A DNA stretch of 64,000 bases. Origin: Aliiglaciecola sp. M165. GTDB taxonomy: Bacteria; Pseudomonadota; Gammaproteobacteria; Enterobacterales; Alteromonadaceae. The stretch lies in NCBI RefSeq assembly GCF_007197995.1, contig NZ_VKKH01000001.1, positions 310,001 to 374,000 of the forward strand, written 5' to 3'. The position numbers and the translations under genes are program-made. Numbering within the stretch: position 1 is the first letter of the stretch; each line of letters begins with the position of its first letter. Below are positions 20,447 to 28,390 of the stretch, in pieces. The notes under the pieces were generated by a model, which did not search any database, was not told the origin of the DNA, and saw nothing but the letters and a program-made list of their open reading frames with translations.

Positions 20447-21166
20447 ATGAAATTTTATCGTTCAATACATAAAATCCATGCGCTTAGTTTCGATTTGGAT
20501 GACACCCTCTACGATAATCTGCCAATGATGATCAGAGGCGAAAAGCGCCTCATCGAACACCTCAACACTCAATATCCACTCACTGAAAAAATAACCATCG
20601 AAGATTGGCGTCAGATTAAAAAGACATTACTGATGAGTAGACCAAAGTTGGCATCTGATATGGGCGAACTCAGACGATTGACACTTAAAGAAGGGCTTTC
20701 ACAAGTCGGTTATGCAGGTACTCAACTGGCTTCAGCAGTGAACGATGCCTTTGACTTTTTCTACTACATGCGTAGTGATTTTAAAGTGGATGAGAACATT
20801 CATTCTTTATTGAACAAACTGGCAAGTAAGGTTCCGCTAGTTGCCATAACAAATGGAAACGTTAATCTGGAACAAATCGATATTGCAAAATATTTTAGTC
20901 ATTGTCTCAAAGCCAATATCGAACAACCAATGAAACCTCATCCTATAATGTTTGAGCGGGCTTGTATTCGCTTAAACCTAAAGCCAGAAAGCATATTGCA
21001 CGTCGGGGATAACATGGAAAAAGACGTAATGGGAGCAATAAACGCAGGCATGAACGCAGCTTGGTTTGCCTGCAACCGAAGCATGCAAATAAACCATGAA
21101 AGAATAAGTGTTCTTCCACATGTTCATTTAGAAAAACTCGAAGAATTAGAGGATTTAATCCTCTAA
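20447..21166 (+). CDS. yigB: HAD-family phosphatase YigB
   Basis: The 239-residue haloacid-dehalogenase-like protein has motif I SFDLDDTLYDN, motif II VAITNGN and a C-terminal HVGDNMEKDVMGAINAGM. In E. coli YigB dephosphorylates 5-amino-6-ribitylamino-uracil 5'-phosphate in riboflavin synthesis. Gene order after xerC matches E. coli. Its last 12 bp overlap the convergent cysE stop. Confidence 0.88.
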   Translation: MKFYRSIHKIHALSFDLDDTLYDNLPMMIRGEKRLIEHLNTQYPLTEKITIEDWRQIKKTLLMSRPKLASDMGELRRLTLKEGLSQVGYAGTQLASAVNDAFDFFYYMRSDFKVDENIHSLLNKLASKVPLVAITNGNVNLEQIDIAKYFSHCLKANIEQPMKPHPIMFERACIRLNLKPESILHVGDNMEKDVMGAINAGMNAAWFACNRSMQINHERISVLPHVHLEKLEELEDLIL

Positions 21167-21937
21167 AACGTTTTGATTCATCGTCTCACAGGGATTGTCA
21201 CAACAAGGTATTCCAACAACTTTAGCGGGAACACCGACTACCGTCACATGTTCAGGTACGCTTTTTAACACCACGCTTCCTGCACCGACTTTTGAGCGTC
21301 TACCAATTTCGATGTTGCCAAGAATTTTCGCACCTGCACCAATCATCACCCCTTGTCTGACTTTTGGGTGTCTGTCACCAGACTCATTACCTGTACCGCC
21401 GAGTGTAACGGATTGTAAGATGGATACATGATCTTCAACAACGGCCGTTTCGCCTATCACAATCCCTGTCGCATGGTCGAACATGACACCCTGGCCAATT
21501 TTAGCACCTGGGTGAATATCGACACCAAAAACTTCAGAGTTACGGCTTTGCATAAACAGTGACAAAGGTTTTCTATCATGGTGCCATAAATAATGTGCAA
21601 TTCTATGTGTTTGGATAGCCTGGAACCCTTTGAAATTAAGCAAAACAGTCAAACTAGAATCGACAGCCGGGTCACGGTCTAGAACCGCTTGAATATCCTT
21701 GATAGCAGCCTCAACGATAGCTGGATTTAACAAATAGGCCTGATCAAAGACCTCTCTAACTGCCAACGCTGGCATCACTTCATCTTTGATTTTATTTGAA
21801 AGAATAAAACTCAGGGAGGTTTCAAAATTGTGATGTGCTAATACGCATGCGTGTATATAACTGGCCAACAAGGGTTCTTGTTTAGCTAACGCATTCGCTT
21901 CGCTTTTTAACTTTATCCAAAAATTATCGATTGGCAT
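21155..21937 (-). CDS. cysE: Serine O-acetyltransferase
   Basis: The 260-residue enzyme makes O-acetylserine, the precursor of cysteine. It has an N-terminal helical domain and a left-handed beta-helix of hexapeptide repeats (VFGVDIHPGAKIGQGVMFDHATGIVIGETAVV, then HPKVRQGVMIGAGAKILGNIEIG), with catalytic His and Asp in FDHATG and the preceding DIHPGA. The ATG at 21937 is preferred over a TTG six bases upstream. It is convergent with yigB. Confidence 0.96.
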   Translation of the reverse strand: MPIDNFWIKLKSEANALAKQEPLLASYIHACVLAHHNFETSLSFILSNKIKDEVMPALAVREVFDQAYLLNPAIVEAAIKDIQAVLDRDPAVDSSLTVLLNFKGFQAIQTHRIAHYLWHHDRKPLSLFMQSRNSEVFGVDIHPGAKIGQGVMFDHATGIVIGETAVVEDHVSILQSVTLGGTGNESGDRHPKVRQGVMIGAGAKILGNIEIGRRSKVGAGSVVLKSVPEHVTVVGVPAKVVGIPCCDNPCETMNQNVLED

Positions 21938-22060
21938 GAGCAAATCCAGATATTATTCCATTCTAGTAGACAGGAAGTAAGGCCGACTTCTTTCAATACA
22001 AGCGCTGATTAACAATAATAGTATTCTGTCATCATAGATCCGCTAGATTGAAATGTTTTT

Positions 22061-22076
22061 ATGTATAAAAACACAG
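22061..22076 (+). promoter_or_regulatory. Possible LexA box upstream of uvrD
   Basis: ATGTATAAAAACACAG resembles the SOS operator CTG-N10-CAG, with one core mismatch (A for C at the first base). It lies 50 bp before the uvrD start. E. coli uvrD is LexA-regulated. A perfect inverted repeat CAGTATA-N5-TATACTG (22074-22092) overlaps its end. Seen by eye only. Confidence 0.4.
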
Positions 22077-22125
22077 TATAACTGATATACTGACTGCATT
22101 ATAAATTGAACCCGCAAAGCGCTTT

Positions 22126-24294
22126 ATGGATGTATCTCTCCTGCTAGACCAACTCAATGACAAACAACGCGAAGCCGTTGCCGCCCCTGCTTCTGACATG
22201 CTGGTATTGGCGGGTGCGGGAAGCGGTAAAACACGCGTCTTAGTCCACCGCATGGCCTGGCTGATGGAAGTCGAAAAACTCGCCCCCTTCAGTATTCTGG
22301 CGGTGACATTTACCAACAAAGCTGCTAGAGAGATGCGTGGTCGCGTGGAACGCCTTATGGGCTCTGCGCTAAACAGCATGTGGATTGGCACTTTCCATGG
22401 ACTTGCTCACCGCTTATTGCGCACTCATTATAAAGAAGCAAAACTTCCTGAAAACTTTCAAATATTAGACTCAGACGATCAGTACAGATTAGTACGTAGA
22501 GTGATCAAATCGCTTAACCTAGATGAGAAGAACTGGCAACCTAAGTCTATCCAATGGTACATCAATGGCAATAAAGATGAAGGCTTGCGGCCCGAGCATA
22601 TTGATACGGAAGGTGATCCAACCAAGCAAACCATGAAAAACATCTATCAGGCATATCAACAAACCTGTGACCGATCTGGATTGGTGGATTTTGCCGAATT
22701 GTTACTCCGCGCTCACGAATTATGGGTCAACAATCCGTTAGTGTTACAGCATTATCAACGTCGTTTTCGAGCTATTTTGGTAGATGAATTTCAAGATACC
22801 AACAATATACAGTACGCCTGGTTGCGCCTTCTCAGCTGTGCAGAAAACAACATGATGATCGTCGGTGATGATGATCAATCTATCTACGGTTGGCGTGGTG
22901 CTAATGTTGAAAATATCCAGCATTTTCTGAGGGATTTTCCAACCGCAGAGACCATCAGGCTCGAACAAAACTATCGTTCAACTGGCACCATTCTTAAAGC
23001 CGCCAACGCCGTCATCGACAACAATCAAGGTCGTTTGGGTAAAAACCTATGGACTGACGACAGCGAAGGCGAGCAGATATCACTTTATGCCGGATTTAAC
23101 GAACTGGATGAAGCTAGATTCATTGTTTCCCGCATTAAGGAATGGTCAGACAAAGGCGATCCGCTAACCGATTGCGCTATTTTATATCGTAACAACGCCC
23201 AATCTCGAGTACTCGAAGAGGCACTTCTGCAGGAGTCTATCGCATATCGAATTTATGGTGGTTTGCGCTTCTTCGAACGCCAAGAGATTAAAGATGCCTT
23301 GGCATATTTAAGGATAATCAATCAGCCAATTGACGATGCAGCGTTTGAGCGGGTGATCAACACTCCAACACGAGGGCTTGGGGATAAAACCGTGGGCATC
23401 ATTCGCGAGAATGCCCGTCAAAGCGAATTGTCGATGTGGCAATCAACACAAACATTATTAGCCGAGAAACGATTGCCAGGTCGCGCTTCAACGGCACTTC
23501 AAGGTTTTGTAGAACTGATCTTAAAGATGCAAACCGATATCCGTGAAATACCCTTGGACAAACAGGCAGATCACGTGATCAAACATTCTGGGTTGTTTGC
23601 CATGTACCAAGCTGAGAAAGGCGAAAAAGCACAGGCACGTATTGAAAACCTGGAAGAGTTGGTGACTGCATGCAAACAGTTCGAGGTGCCTGAAGAAGCG
23701 GAGAATATGACCCCATTGTCTGCTTTTTTAGCGCACGCATCGTTAGAAGCAGGCGAATCTCAAGCTGACGAGCACCAAGATGCTGTGCAAATGATGACCA
23801 TCCACTCAGCTAAGGGTCTTGAATTTCCTCTGGTTTTCTTAGCCGGCGTAGAAGAGGGTATGTTCCCAAGCCAAATGAGCAATGAAGAACCTGGACGACT
23901 AGAAGAAGAACGTAGACTTTGTTATGTGGGTATGACCCGAGCCATGCAAAAACTCTTTATCACTTATGCAGAGAGTCGACGTTTATACGGCCAAGACAAA
24001 TATCACACGCCGTCGCGCTTTGTAAAAGAGATCCCATCAGAGTGTGTGGAAGAAGTGCGTTTGCGAACAACTATATCTCGCCCAGTACAAAACCGATTTC
24101 AACCTGCAACATCACATATGGCATTTGAATCTACCGGTTTTCAGTTAGGGCAGCGTGTAAGTCATGGGAAATTTCAGGAAGGAACCGTGTTGAATTATGA
24201 AGGCAGTGGTGAGCATGCTAGAGTAGAAGTGAATTTCGATAATTTTGGCACAAAATGGTTAATGTTGGCCTATGCTAAGTTAGAAAAAATCTAA
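22126..24294 (+). CDS. uvrD: DNA helicase II
   Basis: This 722-residue SF1A helicase acts in nucleotide excision and mismatch repair. Visible motifs: Q motif LNDKQREAVAAP, Walker A LAGAGSGKT (about 27-35), DEFQDTN (motif II), VGDDDQSIYGWRGA (III), EQNYRST (IV), MTIHSAKGLEFP (V) and EEERRLCYVGMTRA (VI). The C-terminal tail has the Tudor-like RNA-polymerase-binding segment (FQLGQRVSHGKFQEGTVLNYEG). Position after yigB matches E. coli. Confidence 0.97.
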   Translation: MDVSLLLDQLNDKQREAVAAPASDMLVLAGAGSGKTRVLVHRMAWLMEVEKLAPFSILAVTFTNKAAREMRGRVERLMGSALNSMWIGTFHGLAHRLLRTHYKEAKLPENFQILDSDDQYRLVRRVIKSLNLDEKNWQPKSIQWYINGNKDEGLRPEHIDTEGDPTKQTMKNIYQAYQQTCDRSGLVDFAELLLRAHELWVNNPLVLQHYQRRFRAILVDEFQDTNNIQYAWLRLLSCAENNMMIVGDDDQSIYGWRGANVENIQHFLRDFPTAETIRLEQNYRSTGTILKAANAVIDNNQGRLGKNLWTDDSEGEQISLYAGFNELDEARFIVSRIKEWSDKGDPLTDCAILYRNNAQSRVLEEALLQESIAYRIYGGLRFFERQEIKDALAYLRIINQPIDDAAFERVINTPTRGLGDKTVGIIRENARQSELSMWQSTQTLLAEKRLPGRASTALQGFVELILKMQTDIREIPLDKQADHVIKHSGLFAMYQAEKGEKAQARIENLEELVTACKQFEVPEEAENMTPLSAFLAHASLEAGESQADEHQDAVQMMTIHSAKGLEFPLVFLAGVEEGMFPSQMSNEEPGRLEEERRLCYVGMTRAMQKLFITYAESRRLYGQDKYHTPSRFVKEIPSECVEEVRLRTTISRPVQNRFQPATSHMAFESTGFQLGQRVSHGKFQEGTVLNYEGSGEHARVEVNFDNFGTKWLMLAYAKLEKI

Positions 24295-24341
24295 TTGTTG
24301 CAGTTTTCGGAGCATCCTATGCAGGGATTCTAAGGGCAAAA

Positions 24342-25580
24342 ATGAAGTTTAAAGTATTATTGATTGAAGACAGCGAAGCCAGTATGCGCGTGTTAAAGCG
24401 AGTGATTGGTAAAGCCAATTTAGATGTTGTTACTGCCAGATCGTTGGCTGAAGCGAAAGTCATTTTTAAAAATACTTCTCCAGAATCCTATTTGTGTGCG
24501 GTCATCGACTATACACTGCCCGACGCCCCCGATGGTGAGGCCATTGACTATGCCATTAATGCATTCATTCCAGCTGTAGTCATAACTGGACGAATTGACG
24601 AAGATGTAAGAGATCACATTCTGAGTAAAAACGTGGTCGATTACATTCCAAAACAAAACGCACAAATATTTGAATATTTAAGTCGATTGCTCTCGCGGTT
24701 AGAAAAAAACAAACAAATCGGCGTTCTGGTTGTTGATGATTCTCGGGTTAGTCGCTCTAAGATGACATCATTATTGACACGCCACAATTTCATTACACAT
24801 AGCGCTTCAGGTGCGAAAGAAGCGTTAGAGATTTTAAGCAACACCCCGCAAATTAAGCTTATGGTCACCGACCAGAATATGCCTGACATGAGCGGTATTG
24901 AACTTGTCGCTGAAGCGAGAAAACTCTATGGCAAAGACGAATTGAGCATTATTGGCGTTTCCTCAGATAGAAGCCCAGCTTTGCTTGCCAGATTCATTAA
25001 AAGTGGGGCAAATGACTACCTCACCAAACCCTATTGCCATGAAGAGTTTTTCTGTCGAATAGTACAAAATGTTGAACACATTGAGCAGATTGAGGCAATC
25101 AGACGCGCCGCCAATTCCGATTATCTGACAGGCCTACCGAACCGACGCCATTTTTTCAATCAGGTTTCGACAACTATGCGTAGAGGACTTGAGTGCATGT
25201 CGCTGGCGTTGATAGATCTTGACCACTTTAAATCAATCAACGACACCTACGGTCATGACTACGGTGATGTCGTGCTAAAAGAAGTCGCAAAAATTATTAC
25301 GCGCCATTTTTCCTCATTCCATGTCTCTCGATTTGGCGGCGAAGAGTTTTGTATTTTTCTGGGTAATGTTGAGCATCAACAGGCCCATCAACTCTTAGAA
25401 GCATTTCGACAAGATGTTGAGAACAAAGTGATTAGAAGTCGCAGTGTGAAGCACTCTTGCACACTAAGCATTGGTCTAACTAGCAACGCAGATAAGAAGA
25501 TTGAGACGATGTTAAGTGTTGCAGACGAGTATCTTTACAAAGCTAAAGCCAATGGCCGAAATCAAATCGTGGGCGATTGA
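24342..25580 (+). CDS. Diguanylate cyclase with two receiver domains
   Basis: The 412-residue protein has REC1 (residues 1-120; LLIEDSE, then VIDYTLPDAPDG with the phosphoacceptor Asp), REC2 (about 125-245; VLVVDDSRVSRSKM, VTDQNMPDMSG, K in DYLTKP) and a GGDEF domain (about 255-412) with the active signature FGGEEF and DLDHFKSINDTYGHDYGD. It should make cyclic-di-GMP under phosphorelay control. The cognate kinase is not nearby. An I-site (RxxD) is not evident directly before GGEEF. Confidence 0.93.
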   Translation: MKFKVLLIEDSEASMRVLKRVIGKANLDVVTARSLAEAKVIFKNTSPESYLCAVIDYTLPDAPDGEAIDYAINAFIPAVVITGRIDEDVRDHILSKNVVDYIPKQNAQIFEYLSRLLSRLEKNKQIGVLVVDDSRVSRSKMTSLLTRHNFITHSASGAKEALEILSNTPQIKLMVTDQNMPDMSGIELVAEARKLYGKDELSIIGVSSDRSPALLARFIKSGANDYLTKPYCHEEFFCRIVQNVEHIEQIEAIRRAANSDYLTGLPNRRHFFNQVSTTMRRGLECMSLALIDLDHFKSINDTYGHDYGDVVLKEVAKIITRHFSSFHVSRFGGEEFCIFLGNVEHQQAHQLLEAFRQDVENKVIRSRSVKHSCTLSIGLTSNADKKIETMLSVADEYLYKAKANGRNQIVGD

Positions 25581-25597
25581 GTGTCATCACTTAGGAG

Positions 25598-26503
25598 TTA
25601 ATTAGTATTTGCCAAGGCCATCTTTTGCTGTGAATAAGCGCGGTAAGAATCAGCACTAAATAGCAACAAAGCACACCAAACAAAACCAAATGTCATTAAC
25701 CTTGCTTCATGCAAGGGTTCACCATACAAGAACACCGCCAGTAAAAACATAATGCTTGGGCCGATGTATTGGAAAAACCCTAACGTTGAATAACGTATAC
25801 GCCTCGCTGCAGCGGTAAAGCATAAAAGTGGCGCAGTTGTGACAATTCCAGCCCCGATCAACAATAGATTTAGTGTCATCTCATTGTTGAATAAATTGCT
25901 TAATTCGCTGGTAAAAAACACCCAATAAACTAAAGCAAATGGCAACATCATCACTGTTTCAATTAACAGCCCTGGTAATGAGTCAACGGCAACTTGCTTT
26001 CTAAGCAACCCGTAAATACCAAAACTCACCGCTAAAATCAGTGCAATCCAAGGGACTTGGCCGTAAGAGAAAATTAACACGAGTACACCAAACACCGCTA
26101 AACCAACAGCGAGTTTCTGCATGCGTCTAAGCTTCTCAGCAAGAAAAATACGACCAAGAAATACGTTCAACAATGGATTGATGTAATATCCCAAGCTGGC
26201 ATCTAATAAATGGTCGTTGTTGATTGCCCAAATGAATAACAGCCAATTCGCAGCCAAAAGCAATCCGGACGCCAATAAAATCAGCAACACTCGACTATTT
26301 TTTAGTGCATCGATGACTTTGTTTTTTTGCCCCATTGTCCACACAAGTAAAACCAGAACGGCTACCGACCATACAATACGATGAACCAGGATTTCCGGAG
26401 CAGGCAGTTCCATAAGCAGCTTAAAATACATTGGGGCAAATCCCCACATGCCATAAGCAGCAAGTGCGAATAAAACGCCAGCTTTAATGGTTTTATCTTG
26501 CAT
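25598..26503 (-). CDS. rarD: EamA-family permease RarD
   Basis: The 301-residue membrane protein has ten predicted helices in two EamA repeats. The RarD hallmark GVLFALAAYGMWGFAPMYFKLL begins it, and PEILVHRIVWSV and RIRYSTLGFFQYIGPSIMFLLAV follow. In E. coli RarD is linked to chloramphenicol resistance in one report, and its natural substrate is uncertain. The synteny uvrD...rarD...yigI...recQ matches E. coli. Confidence 0.9.
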   Translation of the reverse strand: MQDKTIKAGVLFALAAYGMWGFAPMYFKLLMELPAPEILVHRIVWSVAVLVLLVWTMGQKNKVIDALKNSRVLLILLASGLLLAANWLLFIWAINNDHLLDASLGYYINPLLNVFLGRIFLAEKLRRMQKLAVGLAVFGVLVLIFSYGQVPWIALILAVSFGIYGLLRKQVAVDSLPGLLIETVMMLPFALVYWVFFTSELSNLFNNEMTLNLLLIGAGIVTTAPLLCFTAAARRIRYSTLGFFQYIGPSIMFLLAVFLYGEPLHEARLMTFGFVWCALLLFSADSYRAYSQQKMALANTN

Positions 26504-26583
26504 TGATTTCCAAAAACTTAAAATGTATCAATATAAACTGTTGCGTCGTTTTGGCGTGAATCGCTTACGCCATGCATTTGAAG

Positions 26584-27042
26584 TTAGTCAGAGGTATCTT
26601 CAGGCTCTAACCCAAATTTGTCTTTCATAATCATTGCATAAGCAGTATTGAACGCAGCTTCTTGAAACCCTTTTAGTCCCGTTTCGGAAAAAGGTACTGG
26701 TACAGGATTACGCTTAATAAGTGTTTTTATATGTGTTGCTGACAGCACGTCAACGTTCAATGTGTCAATCAATTGAATCGCGGCTTCTAATTTGAATCCT
26801 GCGGCACTTCCTGCAAATTTTCCTTTACTTGGGCGCTCGCGAATGACCACGCGTTGAATCTGATAGTCTTCCATTAGCTTTTTGAAGGCAAACTGAAATT
26901 TTCGAATTTCTTCAGTGGAATCTTGTTTTGGATACGTCAGCTTTCTAACCCGGCACTCAGGCAACATGAAGACTTCATTCTCAAAAGAGAGCAAACACAG
27001 ATTCGCTTCACTGCCCTTCAAATCAATGCCACAAATTTTCAT
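26584..27042 (-). CDS. DUF3010 family protein
   Basis: The 152-residue protein matches the DUF3010 pattern: KICGIDLKGSEANLCLL at the start, RVRKLTYPKQDSTEEIRKFQFAF, VVIRERPSKGKFAGSAAGFKLEAAIQL and a C-terminal FNTAYAMIMKD. The fold is suggestive of RNase H-like resolvases (GID, E and D acidic positions), but this is an inference. Function is unknown. A GTG six bases upstream is an alternative start. Confidence 0.8.
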   Translation of the reverse strand: MKICGIDLKGSEANLCLLSFENEVFMLPECRVRKLTYPKQDSTEEIRKFQFAFKKLMEDYQIQRVVIRERPSKGKFAGSAAGFKLEAAIQLIDTLNVDVLSATHIKTLIKRNPVPVPFSETGLKGFQEAAFNTAYAMIMKDKFGLEPEDTSD

Positions 27043-27117
27043 AACCACACTCCCATTTAATCGACGAGAGTATAACCCAATTGGATAAGGAACTTGAGGC
27101 TTTTAAATCGATCGCTG

Positions 27118-27714
27118 TTATTTTTCTACATAAAGCGACAAACCTACGAGTGTGGTTCTGGCTGCTGCCCATAATTTGTCATATTCGTTGATGGCTTTAC
27201 TCATTATATTTAACCCAATGAAAAGGTTAGTGACAGCAAGTGCTAAGTGCTCCACGTTAGCACTTTGGTCAATTTCTCCCTGCTCCTGAGCCCAAAACAA
27301 TAGCTCCTCAATTCGGCTATTACTTAAATCAAGTTGTGATTTTAGGTGACAGGTCAGCTCCCCTTCCTGACCACAGATTTCAGCGACACTGTTCATTGCC
27401 AAACACCCACGATGCATCGTGTCATTTGCACGCGCATGGCATAACTCATTGAGCGTTTGGGTCAAAAGCAAGAGTATCCGATCCCCCTTTTGCGCGCGTA
27501 TGAGTTTTTGTAAAGGTGTGTAATTTGAGTACACACTTAACACCTCTTTAAACAGTGCTTCGCGACTCACAAAGGTATGATAAAAACTTGAACGCGTAAT
27601 GCCCAACAATTCGGAAAGCGCTTTAACTGATGCAGCATGGTAGCCATCCTGCCAAATTTTAAACATCACTTTTTCTATCGCTGCATCACGCTCAAATGCT
27701 AATTTTCTCGCCAC
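27118..27714 (-). CDS. TetR/AcrR-family regulator
   Basis: The 198-residue repressor has a helix-turn-helix at about residues 25-50 (ASVKALSELLGITRSSFYHTFVSREALFKEVL) and a ligand domain with two conserved cysteines (MHRGCLAMNS and GQEGELTCHL). The GTG at 27714 is chosen over upstream in-frame starts because these would extend across the operator sites. It is divergent from the MAPEG gene, and two palindromes lie between them, so it very likely represses both. Confidence 0.85.
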   Translation of the reverse strand: MARKLAFERDAAIEKVMFKIWQDGYHAASVKALSELLGITRSSFYHTFVSREALFKEVLSVYSNYTPLQKLIRAQKGDRILLLLTQTLNELCHARANDTMHRGCLAMNSVAEICGQEGELTCHLKSQLDLSNSRIEELLFWAQEQGEIDQSANVEHLALAVTNLFIGLNIMSKAINEYDKLWAAARTTLVGLSLYVEK

Positions 27715-27735
27715 ATTTTTCTCACAATCAACTTT

Positions 27736-27753
27736 TTGTACACATGTGTACAA
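27736..27753. promoter_or_regulatory. TetR operator 1 (perfect palindrome)
   Basis: TTGTACACATGTGTACAA is a perfect 18-bp palindrome 22 bp upstream of the TetR start. The same half-site TTGTACA recurs in operator 2, 35 bp further on. Confidence 0.85.
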
Positions 27754-27770
27754 TTTTGTGCCATAGTTAA

Positions 27771-27788
27771 TTGTACACTTATGTACAA
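27771..27788. promoter_or_regulatory. TetR operator 2
   Basis: TTGTACACTTATGTACAA keeps both TTGTACA/TGTACAA half-sites with a non-palindromic centre, 35 bp before the MAPEG start. Paired with operator 1 it suggests one site for each divergent promoter. Confidence 0.8.
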
Positions 27789-27823
27789 ATATAGAAAAGC
27801 AACGATTTAGAGAGAGAAAAGCA

Positions 27824-28225
27824 ATGTCCACAGAACTATTAGTACTTTTTTACTTAGGCGTTATGACCTTTGTATTGGTGTTTATTCAAGGCATGCAGGT
27901 ACCACTCAATTTTGGTTTTAAGTGGGGCTTGGGCAATCGAGATGAACCCAGAGAGCCCACCGCATTTATGGGACGGATAGCCCGCACCATTGACAATCAA
28001 ATTCAGGCTCTGACTATGGCTGTTCCGGTACTCGCCGCATTGATTCTGTTCCCTGAAGCACAGAGTTCTACTACACAAACTGGTGCTTGGTTACTGTTAT
28101 TTGGGCGTTTAGGCTTTGCAGTGAGTTACTTAGTCGGCATTCCTTATTTGCGTTCACTAATCTGGGGAGTGGGGTTGTTTGGCTGGATGATGCTTAGTTA
28201 CGGATTTATTGTTGCGATGTTGTAA
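27824..28225 (+). CDS. MAPEG-family membrane protein
   Basis: This 133-residue, four-helix membrane protein belongs to the MAPEG family (membrane-associated eicosanoid/glutathione metabolism). GNRDEPREPTAFMGRIARTIDNQIQAL is the conserved glutathione-binding-type segment. Bacterial members may conjugate glutathione to lipophilic substrates. It is divergent from and probably repressed by the TetR gene. GAGAGAAAAG precedes the ATG. Confidence 0.88.
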   Translation: MSTELLVLFYLGVMTFVLVFIQGMQVPLNFGFKWGLGNRDEPREPTAFMGRIARTIDNQIQALTMAVPVLAALILFPEAQSSTTQTGAWLLLFGRLGFAVSYLVGIPYLRSLIWGVGLFGWMMLSYGFIVAML

Positions 28226-28390
28226 TTGTTATTTAATCGGTAACATGTGTTTGTTCTTTTGCAAGTCCAGATCAATACGAACAAAAATTAATTATTAACT
28301 TTAAGCGCCGGTTTAAGTATGCGGATTGGCGCTTATTTTTTAATCCAAAGCTGCTACACTGTCGTCTCGTTGGCCTTTTTATAGAAGTAG

